A stretch of 64,000 bases of DNA from Eunapius fragilis (Eukaryota; Porifera; Demospongiae; Spongillida; Spongillidae): positions 17,244,173 to 17,308,172 of the forward strand of contig OY811972.1 of NCBI GenBank assembly GCA_963681505.1. The letters are read 5' to 3'. Position numbers and translations under genes: made by a program. Below the pieces are notes generated by a model, which was not told the DNA's origin, did not search any database, and worked only from the letters and a program-made list of their open reading frames with translations. This document shows, one piece after another, positions 1 to 11,800 of the stretch (the stretch's first letter is position 1; every line of letters starts with the position of its first letter).

Positions 1-2046
1 GATGACACCAAGATGGCTACCCCTTACCTGATGACACCAAGATGGCTACCCCTTACCTGATGACACCAGGATGGCTACCCCTTACCCGATGACACCAAGA
101 TGGCTACCCCTTACCTGATGACACCAAGATGGCTACCCCTTACCTGATGACACCAAGATGGCTACCCCTTACCTGATGACACCAAGATGGCTACCCCTTA
201 CCTGATGACACCAAGATGGCTACCCCTTACCCGATGACACCAAGATGGCTACCCCTTACCTGATGACACCAAGATGGCTACCCCTTACCTGATGACACCA
301 AGATGGCTACCCCTTACCTGATGACACCAAGATGGCTACCCCTTACCCGATGACACCAAGATGGCTACCCCTTACCTGATGACACCAAGATGGCTACCCC
401 TTACCTGATGACACCAAGATGGCTACCCCTTACCCGATGACACCAGGATGACTACCCCTTACCTGATGACACCAAGATGACTACCCCTTACCCGATGACA
501 CCAAGATGGCTACCCCTTACCTGATGACACCAGGATGGCTACCCCTTACCTGATGACACCAAGATGACTACCCCTTACCTGATGACACCAAGATGGCTAC
601 CCCTTACCTGATGACACCAAGATGGCTACCCCTTACCCGATGACACCAGGATGACTACCCCTTACCTGATGACACCAAGATGACTACCCCTTACCCGATG
701 ACACCAAGATGGCTACCCCTTACCTGATGACACCAGGATGGCTACCCCTTACCTGATGACACCAGGATGGCTACCCCTTACCTGATGACACCAAGATGGC
801 TACCCCTTACCCAATGACACCAAGATGGCTACCCCTTACCTGATGACACCAAGATGGCTACCCCTTACCTGATGAAACCAAGATGGTTACCCCTTACCTG
901 ATGACACCAAGATGGCTACCCCTTACCTGATGACACCAGGATGGCTACCCCTTACCTGATGACACCAAGATGGTTACCCCTTACCTGATGACACCAAGAT
1001 GGTTACCCCTTACCTGATGACACCAAGATGGCTACCCCTTACCTGATGACACCAAGATGGCTACCCCTTACCCGATGACACCAAGATGGCTACCCCTTAC
1101 CTGATGACACCAAGATGGCTACCCCTTACCTGATGACACCAGGATGGCTACCCCTTACCCGATGACACCAAGATGGCTACCCCTTACCTGATGACACCAA
1201 GATGGCTACCCCTTACCTGATGACACCAAGATGGCTACCCCTTACCTGATGACACCAAGATGGCTACCCCTTACCTGATGACACCAAGATGGCTACCCCT
1301 TACCCGATGACACCAAGATGGCTACCCCTTACCTGATGACACCAAGATGGCTACCCCTTACCTGATGACACCAAGATGGCTACCCCTTACCCGATGACAC
1401 CAGGATGACTACCCCTTACCCGATGACACCAGGATGACTACCCCTTACCCGATGACACCAGGATGGCTACCCCTTACCCGATGACACCAAGATGGCTACC
1501 CCTTACCTGATGACACCAAGATGGCTACCCCTTACCTGATGACACCAAGATGGCTACCCCTTACCTGATGACACCAAGATGGCTACCCCTTACCTGATGA
1601 CACCAAGATGGCTACCCCTTACCTGATGACACCAAGATGGCTACCCCTTACCCGATGACACCAGGATGACTACCCCTTACCTGATGACACCAAGATGACT
1701 ACCCCTTACCCGATGACACCAAGATGGCTACCCCTTACCTGATGACACCAGGATGGCTACCCCTTACCTGATGACACCAAGATGACTACCCCTTACCTGA
1801 TGACACCAAGATGGCTACCCCTTACCTGATGACACCAAGATGGCTACCCCTTACCCGATGACACCAGGATGACTACCCCTTACCTGATGACACCAAGATG
1901 ACTACCCCTTACCCGATGACACCAAGATGGCTACCCCTTACCTGATGACACCAGGATGGCTACCCCTTACCTGATGACACCAAGATGACTACCCCTTACC
2001 TGATGACACCAAGATGGCTACCCCTTACCTGATGACACCAGGATGG
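1..2046. repeat. 29-bp minisatellite, about 70 units, each with a splice-donor sequence
   Basis: A tandem array of a 29-bp unit runs from the window edge to about 2046. Read on the minus strand, each unit contains CATCAGGTAAGGGGTAGCC, which is a near-consensus 5' splice site. The right end of the array is the real exon/intron boundary of the CARD-ankyrin gene (exon end 2029), so the array lies at the start of that gene's intron. Units vary at a few positions (AAGATGG/AGGATGG/AAGATGA, CCTGATG/CCCGATG). A variant block repeats at 203 bp (7 units) and again about 1218 bp away (42 units), showing nested duplication. Confidence 0.95.
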
Positions 2047-2223
2047 TTGTGCTTTGCTGCAAAGTGGAGAGGTGTCCTCAACTGTTCAACATCACAGGCA
2101 TTAACATCTGCACCAAACACACACACCATCACCTGAGGTGGGGAGTGAGGTAGGTGTGGTCAGTGTGAGGTGGTCAATACACCCACTAGCATGTGGGCGG
2201 AGCATATGGGGGTAGTTATGACA

Positions 2224-2259
<36 letters not shown>

Positions 2260-4948
2260 ATCAGCTATTTCATATAACATTTGCAGTTCAAACCGATCAC
2301 ATGACATTGTCACATGACATGCAGAAACCTCTAATGACAGCATACGGCACTGTCCATCACATTACATCATCCTGCGCCATCCCAGAATGATGCACTCAAC
2401 ATAACATAAACGATCTCAAAGTGTACCAAGACAAGGTTTACTGACTGAAAAGGGAGAATAAAACAGAAGACAAGGTTTACTGACTGAAGAGGAAGAATGA
2501 AACAGAAGACAAGGTTTACTGACAAGGTTTACTGACTGAAGAGGAAGAATGAAACAGAAGACAAGGTTTACTGACTGAAAAGGGAGAATGAAACAGAAGA
2601 CAAGGTTTACTGACTGAAAAGGAAGAATGAAACAGAAGACAAGGTTTACTGACTGAAAAGGGAGAATGAAACAGAAGACAAGGTTTACTGACTGAAGAGG
2701 AAGAATGAAACAGAAGACAAGGTTTACTGACTGAAAAGGGAGAATGAAACAGAAGACAAGGTTTACTGACTGAAAAGGAAGAATGAAACAGAAGACAAGG
2801 TTTACTGACTGAAGAGGAAGAATGAAACAGAAGACAAGGTTTACTGACTGAAAAGGGAGAATGAAACAGAAGACAAGGTTTACTGACTGAAAAGGGAGAA
2901 TGAAACAGAAGACAAGGTTTACTGACTGAAGAGGAAGAATGAAACAGAAGACAAGGTTTACAGGCTGAAAAGGGAACAGACCTATTCAAACTGCACATTG
3001 TAATGCTGTGTTCATTACTCCCATTCAGTCACAAGCTTGGTGTTTTTTTAAAAGCACACCCCCTGCTTTCATCACTTTGTTCCCACACAAACCAGAAGAA
3101 TCCCAATCCATTAGGTAGTACTCCTTATATGTGGTGGTATCTAGTGTTAACATCACACACACATCACCACATACATCACCACACACATCGCCACACTATC
3201 CCACAAAAGTTGCCGTGACAACATGGGTCCCCAGACCTCTATCAAGTTCTCATCTCCCAGCTGTGCGGCCAAGCAGAGAGGTGTTAGCCCTTTGGTGTTA
3301 CGGGAGTCAATGTTGGCCTTGTAGGTGTGTACCAGGAGGAAGAGGAGTGGGAGGGACACCAGACCCTGTCTGACCGCCACATGTATCAGCAGGTCTCCAT
3401 TGACGTTCTTCTCACTGCTCACGTCAAATGAATTGTTCTACCAAATGAGAAAATGGAGGGGCCATGGAGGGGAGGAACAGGAGGGGGAGGGGCCATGAAG
3501 GGGGATGGGCCATGGAGGGGGAGGGGCCATGGAGGGGGAGGAGCAGGAGGGGGGGGGGCCATGGTGGGGAGGAACAGGAGGGGGAGGGGCCATGGTGGGG
3601 AGGAACAGGAGGGGGAGGGGCCATGGAGGGGGAGGAACAGGAGGGGGAGGGGGAGATGAAGGGAAGCTATTAATATCCATAAAAGGTGAAGGGGGGGGGG
3701 GGGGGGGCACAAGCCCTCCTCCCCGGGCCATACCTGTAGCTCCATCACCAGGGTATAGAACATCTCTGGCTGTGTAGCATGGAGGAATATCTCATCTCTC
3801 AGTGAAGTAGAGATGGGAACATATTGCTTGTAACCTGCAGCAGGGTGGGAGGGAGTATACAATGGTGCACAATAGTGGGAGGGAGTATACAATGGTGCAC
3901 AATAGTGGGAGGGAGTATACAATGGTGCACAATAGTGGGAGGGAGTATACAATGGTGCACAATAGTGGGAGGGAGTATACAGACGTCTGACCTTTGACTC
4001 CACTGTCCCTCCTGGCAGACGGTGGAATGGACTGTGGACTGAACGCACGCATGAGATGCCCCAGGGTCACGGTACCAGCCTCCTTAAAGACATGATCCTC
4101 CTTCAGCACCTTGCGCTCCAACATCCCCTCCAGACACTTATGGCTGCCAGAGGCTAGCAACAGCTTACACAGCTCATAGCAGCTGTCCACAAGGTTAGCA
4201 TCGTGGTAGATGGAGGCCATCCTCTGTGTGTCAGGCCACAGGGACTCAAACTTCACGGTGGGTTCTCTGTGATGGTAGGTGTTGTATGACAGCTGGGGAC
4301 CCCAGAGGGTGTGGCATATCAGCACACAGTGCTTCTTGGCCTGAGAGGTGAGGGGCGTGTCTGCGGTGGGCGGGGTCAAAGGTGAGGTGTAGTCATGTGA
4401 TTAAATTGTCGGCCAATTGTGCTCACTGATATTCCCCTCTCCACCTCCTCCCCAGCCCTCCCTTCCTCCTCCCCAGCCCTCCCTTCCTCCTCCCCAGCCC
4501 TCCCTTCCTCCTCCCCTGTCCCTCTCATCCTCCTCCCCATCCCTAGATCCAATCACACACCTTGGCATATGGCTGGTACCTCTTCCCCAGACCTGACACT
4601 TGATGTTACACTTGATGTTGGGTCGCTTGTCTCATGTGATAGGGCAGGTGAGGGCGGAGCCAGGGGGCGTGTCAGACCACCGATAGTGGCAGGCAGAGAT
4701 GAAGCCTTTGTATCGATGAAAAAGATTACATCATCATTACATCATCACAACAACACATCTCACAGCTTGGATATGTTAAGAGCATGCTTGTGTAGGTGGT
4801 ACACACACATACGTCTTAGGTAAACTAACCTTGGGATGAGTAAACATATCCAACATGAGAGGGAGGGGAGGGGGAGGGAGGAGAGGGAAAGGGATTATTT
4901 ATCAATACATCTTAACCTCAGACCAGCCCATGTTCATGATTTGTTATT

Positions 4949-5004
<56 letters not shown>

Positions 5005-6458
5005 ACAGGGTCTGTGCCTACGGATGTCAGCTCCACCACACCAGCCATTCCTCCCTCCCTCAGCTGCTCCACGCTGAAGGGACGACCAAACACCTCACGG
5101 TACACGCCCCTCGGCACGCAGTAGACCACGCCCCCACAGGCCCCACACAGGGAGCACACCCTCATTGAGTACAGTGGAAGGTTCAGGCTCTTGACCAGCC
5201 TCTGGTGGAACTGCTCCAGACCAAACAGGCTAGGTTCCATAGAACCAAGCGGCTTCACCAGCAAGTACCGCCCCCCACTGGGGAGGGCGTGGCCATTCAC
5301 GAGTGGGGGACACTCCCACACCCTCAGACTGCGGTAATCGACCAGCCTCTTCCTGTAGCCCTGCAGCTGTGCGTTGAAGGCTTCCCTCTCCCTCCTGGCT
5401 TCACCGCACACGGACTGAAGGAGGTGTGGCATCACCTCGTGCCCCGCCCACGAGGCGTACTGAAGCACAACCTCCAACACCTCCGCGTGGGTGGAGAGCC
5501 TGTTGATTGAGTGGGCGTGGTCTCCAAACATGGACACGTTGTGCAGGGGAGCCCCAGATATGCCTAGCACCGCCTCTTTCAGCCCCTCCACAGAGGTCAT
5601 CTTCCCCAGACACTCCACCAACGTCTGCTTGAGGGACGCAAACCTTTGGCTGATCCCGGCCATGTCGGCTCCGCCCACCCAGTGAGGGGAGGTGGACGAG
5701 GAGCAATGCTGGCCCCGCCTACTTGGGGGGGTTCCCTGGGAAGGGGTGGGGCAGCCGTGACTGAAGATCTGTTCTATGGAGCACCACTGGCAGGGTTCAC
5801 TGGGGGGCGTGGTCCTGACGGGGGAGGGTACTTCAGGGGGCGTGGTGGATATGCCTGCAGAGAGGTGCATCAGTGATGAGGTGAGTGTGATGAGGTGAGT
5901 GTGATGAGGTGAGTGTGATTATAAAATATGTATATGTGAAGGGATTGAGGGAGAAGTGTGTGTCTGTATGTGTGTGTGTGTGTGCTTATGCAGGTGCATT
6001 CAGCAAACGTTGCACTGTGAAAACGAGTGTACCTAATGGGTCCAAGTTCCCGCTTGAAGCCCCTCCCCCTCCGTCCCCTTTGTTTTTCCACTTTCCTCCC
6101 TTCTTGATGTACGCATCTGAAAAGAGGAGGAATGAGTACTCCGCCCCCTCTCTCGTATATACACCTCACCTCTCAGCGTCCCGCCCAAATCCCGCCACAG
6201 CTTCTCCTTGCTGAACTCTTCGACGAAGGTCTGGAACACGCCATCATCACCGTTGCCTAGCAGCGCATTGATCAGGGCCTGCACGCGGCCACCCGGGGGT
6301 CTCTCTTCGCGACAGCTGTCGTTAAGGAGGTCGAACTCTATCAAATTGGCCTCAAACAAGCATCCCGCCAGTGTGGTTGGATCGGCGGTAGAGGATATGT
6401 GTCTGTAGTGCTCCCTGATGGTGTCGAACCCCGCTGGGTCGCTTTGCTTCATCGCCAT
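2029..6458 (-). CDS. CARD-ankyrin repeat protein (5' part; continues off the left edge)
   Basis: Inferred exons, 5' to 3': 6170-6458, 5007-5854, 4580-4705 (tentative), 3992-4340, 3734-3834, 3237-3437, 2029-2132. Phases join in frame, giving about 673 residues before the window ends. Residues about 8-95 resemble a six-helix CARD (FDTIREHYRHI, LLNDSCREE, VQALINALLG, VFQTFVEEF, LWRDLGGTL). Exon 2 encodes about 280 residues of a domain I do not recognise, including RSLRVWECPPLVNGHALPSG. The linker exon is Ser/Pro-rich. The last exons are ankyrin repeats (NVNGDLLIHVAVRQG, KGLTPLCLAAQLGDENL, RTPLHFAAKHNHP). The start has a good context and no upstream exon is evident. From the fourth exon on, it matches the neighbouring ankyrin gene in sequence and intron phase, so the two are tandem paralogues. 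A role in Death-fold immune or cell-death signalling is a guess from the architecture. Confidence 0.75.
2224..2258. repeat. (CA)n microsatellite
   Basis: A pure CA run in the CARD-ankyrin intron between the exons at 2132 and 3237. Nothing else recognisable lies between 2133 and 2400. Confidence 0.9.
2410..2975. repeat. 39-bp intronic minisatellite
   Basis: About 14 copies of a 39-bp unit beginning GACAAGGTTTACTGACTGAA, alternating AAAAGGGAG and AGAGGAAG variants. Because 39 is divisible by three, a repetitive 160-residue frame stays open on the minus strand. The array lies inside an intron and I do not treat it as coding. Confidence 0.9.
3450..3712. repeat. G-rich minisatellite and poly-G run in an intron
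   Basis: Degenerate repeats of GGGGCCATGGAGGGGGAGG and a poly-G run near 3690-3707, in the intron between exons 3437 and 3734 of the CARD-ankyrin gene. On the transcribed strand this is C-rich, so it may double as a long pyrimidine tract for the acceptor at 3437. Open frames here on both strands are composition artefacts. Confidence 0.85.
3843..3985. repeat. 30-bp intronic minisatellite
   Basis: Between four and five copies of a 30-bp unit (AATGGTGCACAATAGTGGGA plus ten bases) fill the short intron between the exon ending at 3992 and the exon starting at 3834 on the minus strand. Confidence 0.9.
4951..5002. repeat. (CA)n microsatellite touching a splice donor
   Basis: A CA run whose minus-strand reading follows directly from the donor of exon 5007-5854 (CCT|GTAAGTGTGTGTG). 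The donor sits at the edge of the microsatellite, so length changes occur within a few bases of the splice site. Confidence 0.85.
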
Positions 6459-6659
6459 GGCGTACCCGTTTGCGGAGCTCTCTATACAAAGGTTGTGCGA
6501 TGGACACGAGGAGAAACTAATTGTCGTTTCTCACATGACCACGATGTGCACATTCATTTGGTACATGAGAGCATGTGACGTAATGTTATGACTGATAGTC
6601 ACGCCCACGGGCCTTCTAATAAATCTCGTATACACATGTACATATATATGTACGTACAT

Positions 6660-6835
<176 letters not shown>

Positions 6836-7194
6836 GTGTGTGGCAGTCGACATATTTATAATAAAATTAAAAATTCCACAACCTAATCATTCTGCCCGCA
6901 TTGCGGCGGGGGCATCCCCTCGTAACCACGGCAGTTGTTTAGAAGTTGGCAGCAGTTCAAAGTCCAAACCATCATCATGATGAGGTACATGTAGTCAGCG
7001 AACACACACGCACTGCTGTTGCCACAGTTATGAGTGAAAGTAAAAGCCTTTTAAATTGTTGATACAAGTTTCCTGGTATGATATATTCTGTGTGTTGTCA
7101 TGCCCAGAAATGTGCATAGTTTGAAATGATTGTTACTTCTAATGTACTAGACTTTAACATGATAGATTTAAAAATGATAAGAAGTGTGCGGCTG

Positions 7195-7200
7195 TTTATT
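7195..7200 (-). terminator. Poly(A) signal of the ankyrin gene
   Basis: AATAAA on the minus strand, just over 20 bp after the stop codon at 7222. Confidence 0.6.
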
Positions 7201-7221
7201 GGACAGCACACACGTAGGCAG

Positions 7222-8845
7222 CTAGCTGTTCATTTTCTTCTTCAGTTCAGCCTTCAGTCTCTTCATCTCTTCATCAAACATTGACATAGTAAAATCTTCC
7301 TTACCTAAGGTGATGGATGGTATGGGGGACCAGGGGTGGATGGTATGGGGACCAGGGGTGGATGGTGTGGGGACCAGGGGTGGATGGTATGGGGACCAGG
7401 GGTGGATGGTGTGGGGACCAGGGGTGGATGGTATGGGGACCAGGGGTAGATGGTGTGGGGACCAGGGGTAGATGGTGTGGGGACCAGGGGTGGATGGCAT
7501 GGTGACAAGGAGGTGGACAGCATGGGGACCAGGGACAGATGGCATGGGGACCAGTTTCAATTAACCTACATACCTTGTACGTCGGTAACCTGTGGAGGCG
7601 TGGCCTCAGCAGAACGGTGGTGAGGAGGTGTGGCCTCAGCAGAATGGTGATGCGGAGGCGTGGCCTCTGCCGAGTGGTGTGGGGGCGTGGCCTCGGCAGA
7701 TAGATGTGGTGATGAGGCTTCAGCTTGTCTTGTGGTGGGAGGGGTGGGAAGACTGGGGAGGAGCAATGGGAAAAGAAAACCAGTGAAAATCAGTCCTACC
7801 CAGTCCTCCTCCCCAGTCCTCCCCAGGATATATTGCTTACCCTAACTTGGATGTAGGTTCACTTGGAGCACTGTTGCTATGGAGATAAATATGTTGGTGG
7901 ATTTTAGCCATTATCCAAATCATGCCCACCTCATAGCTAGCTTCCTTGTTTTCTCCATCTGCACATACAAACACACACACAGACATCACACACACACACA
8001 CACAAACACAAACACACACATACACACACATACACACACATATATATACACACACACACACACACAATACACAAAAAAACATTGAAAGGTTCACATGATG
8101 TCACATGATCCAGACAGACCTGTTTCCTGAAGTGCCTCTGGTGAGATGTTGCACACATCTCTGGAAGATTACCGTCCTTGTTCCGTATGTCTGCTCTCAC
8201 ACAGGGGAAGCTCTGTGCAGTCACATGATGCATCACATGACTATCACATGACTATCACATACCAGCAAGGTCTTCACAAGGTCCTTCTTTCCACGTCTAC
8301 AGGCTACATGGAGGGCAGTGTTACCCTCCAAATCCTGCATGTTGGCCAGCCTGGGGTCTGATGTGAGGAGGACAACCATGTTGTTCCCCCTGTCCCCCAT
8401 GACAGCTCTGTGGAGTGCCGTCTGCCCGTCACACATGTTCTGCCTGCGGAGGATGACTGTGGGAGAGGGGAGGAGGGGGAGGGGGAGGGGAGGAGGGAGG
8501 AGGGGAAAGATGATTTAAATGTCCACTACTTCACATCACTAACATGACTGGATCCATTCACCAGTCCTCTCTCCTTGGTCCTCTTGTAGGGTTTCATCCC
8601 TAGAGGGCATCTGGTTGTCATGGCAATTTCCAAGGTAACCACCACCTACATTTTTTTAGTGACAGACTTAGTAAGCCCCGCCTCTTCCTCTTCCTCACAT
8701 ATGGAGTTACTGTCCATGCTGAGGACATGGAATGGAAACCGCAGTATGGAACACAGACAGAATAGGACCCCCTCCACACACACACACACACACACACATA
8801 CCCAACACACACACACACACATACACACACACATACACACACACA

Positions 8846-8890
<45 letters not shown>

Positions 8891-11800
8891 CAGCACAGAT
8901 ATCTTGCTAGTTAGCAGCTTGTCCCCAGTGGTTGTCTTAGCCTCCTGTACCAAGAAGGTAACCAACTCTGTGGGGGCGTGTTGAGCTGCAAGCATCAGAA
9001 CACTGGAACCAGACCGTGTGTACAGGTTAAAGTCACTGGGACCCTATGTGAGGGAGATGGTGGGTAATAGAACCCTGGTCCCCAGTCCTATCAGAGTAGT
9101 TCCAGTCCCCAACAACTGTACACTGGTCCCCAGTCCCAACAGCTGTACACTGGTCCCCAGTCCCAACGCTGTACACTGGTCCCCAGACCCAACAGCACAC
9201 TCCAACAGCTGTACACTGACCATCCATATCTGTTTGAAGTCTTCCACAGTGATGTTTGACTTGAGGGCACGCGACAGACTGCCAAAGTGAAGCCTTCTGT
9301 GTGAGTCCAAGGTATGCTGGACCCCTGCGTACTGGGACCCCACAAACTGTCCCTTGCTGTCAGGTAAGGAGCTTAGTGCTCCATGGGCCAGTAGAAGTCT
9401 GTATGGGTAGGGGTGTGGTCGTGGGTTAGGGGTGTGACCATAAGTGAGGGGTGTGGCCGTGGGTGAGGGGTGGAGCCATGGGTGAGGGGTATGACCATGG
9501 GTGAGGGGTGGAGCCATGGGTGAGGGGTGGAGCCATGGGTGAGGGGTATGGCCATGGGTGAGGGATGCGGCCATGGGTGAGGGGTGGAGCCATGGGTGGG
9601 GTGTGGCCATGGGTGAGGGGTGTGGCCATGGGTGAAGGGGTGAGGGATATGGCTTACTCCACAATATTTGCATGTCCACTGCGTGCAGCCAACTCAAGAG
9701 CTGTGGCTCCTGTGGTGTCCCTACGGTTGATGTCCTTAAATTCAGTGACCTTGTTAAGATGAGGACGGGGGTAGAACTGAAGGAGATACCTAGGGGGAGA
9801 AGGAGGGAGGGGAGGAGGGAGGAGAGAGGGATGTGGATCAGGACTCTACTATACTTCCCCTCCCTCCCACCCCTCCTCCCCTCCTTCCCCCATATTACTC
9901 ACTCCACTATTTTGATGTGTCCTTTCTCTGATGCACGATGAAGAGGGGTGGAGCTTGAATTGGCCATGTAGGTGACCACACCCCCAAACTGGGTATACCA
10001 CACAGACATGAGGTCAAAGTATACACACCCACACACACATATACACACACCCACACACACACATACACACACACCACATTGCTAACCTGGTGTAGGTGTT
10101 GGATGATTTCAACATGACCTGCTTCAGCAGCCAATAGAACTGGCCACTCTCCTTTGACATTCTAAGGATAGTTGTTATTATTGGTTATTAAAATTAGGAT
10201 GCCAGCTTATAAGAGGTTAGGTTAAATAACCCCTACTTACAAGAGGTTAAATGACCCCAGCTTAGAAGAGGTTAAAGGACCTCAAGTTTACAAGAGGTTA
10301 AAGGACCCCAAGTTTACAAGAGGTTAAAGGACCCCAAGTTTACAAGAGGTTAAAGGACTCAGCTTACAAGAGGTTAAAGGACCCAGCTTACAAGAGGTTA
10401 AAGGACCCCAGCTTACAAGAGGTTAAAGGACCCCAGCTTACAAGAGGATTGACATCATCGCCCTGTTCCAACACCTCCACCAGACGATCCTTGTCTCCAC
10501 GCACACACGTCTCAAAGAGGACTGGCTGCACCAGGTTGGTCTGTCTTGTGTTGCTGGCTTCCGTCAGTACAGCCACCATCTCTTCATGTTGGGCACCCTG
10601 GGCCAGCCCTATGGCCAGGTTTAGTCCCGTCAGCCCACGGTAGTTTGGTGTGCTGAGGATGGCTTTCACACAGTCCAAAAACCCGTTCCATGTGGCGTAA
10701 TGAAGGGGCAACCATAAGTTGAGGTCCTTGATGGCAACATTGGCCTTCTTTCTGAGGGAGAGAGAGAGGGAGAGAGAGAGAGGGAGGGAGGGAGGAGGAG
10801 AAAGGGAGAGGGAGGGAGGAGGAGAAAGGGAGGGGGAGGGAGGAGGAAGGGAGGGGGAGGGAGGAGGAAGGGAGGGGGGAGGGAGAAGGGAAAGTGAATG
10901 ATGCTGCATATCAGAGGTGCAGTCTGTGTTGGAAGGGGTGTGGCCTGTGTTTGGAAGGGGTGTGGTCTGTGTTGGAAGGGGTGTGGTCTGTGTTGGAAGG
11001 GATGTGATCTGTGTTGGAAGGGGTGTGGTCTGTGTTGGAAGGGGTGTGGGCTGTGTAAAGGTGACAATGGTGAGGTGTGGGTGACTAGAAGGAATAGCTT
11101 ATCCCCGGCCACTGCTCCAATGGTGGGTGTGGTCTCACGGTGACCAATGGCCTTACAAGATGAGTTCATTGAGACACTCCACATGGCCTCTTTCAGCAGC
11201 CATCAACAGTGCTGTCTTCTGGTCACTACCACCCTGTGTGGGATAAGAATAATGTGGAACATCTGACTGACTCCCCTCCTCTCCCCTTCCCTCAGCCCCT
11301 CCCTCTTCTCCTCCCTCCCTCTCTCTCCTCCTCCCTCCCTCTCTCTCCTCCTCCCTCCCCTCCCCTTTACTACAGATACGCTAACCATGCACATGGGGGT
11401 AGGGGTAAGGGGTGGGGGGGGGAGGAGGAGGATGTACCATGTAGTTGATGGGACAGCTAGGTTGCAGCAGTAGCTGCCTGACCAGGTAGTGGTGGCCACC
11501 CAGCACAGCCACCATCAGGAGGGTGAGGCCATCTTCGTTGATCTCACACATATCAGACGGGGTAAGCTTGGACACTATCAGGCTTCCCTAGACGGTTGGA
11601 GGGGAGGGGTGAGTAAGTGGTGCCCAGTCCCCAGGCCTTTACCGTCTCGGCCTCCTTGGATAGCCGCTGTGTCCTCTCCTTGCGATGGTTCTCCAACACC
11701 TGCACACACTCCAGGTGGCCATTGTTCCTGGCCAGTATGAGAGGGTCACATTTGGACAGGTCCTCACAACCACTGTCGGCCCCCCTGCGGAGGAGTATAC

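Noticed and set aside
1-2046. CRISPR array
   Set aside because: Repeats are directly adjacent with no unique spacers, in eukaryotic intronic DNA.
2516-2998. Cys/Phe-rich repeat protein (SVSKPCLLFHS units)
   Set aside because: Translation of the 39-bp minisatellite in the CARD-ankyrin intron.
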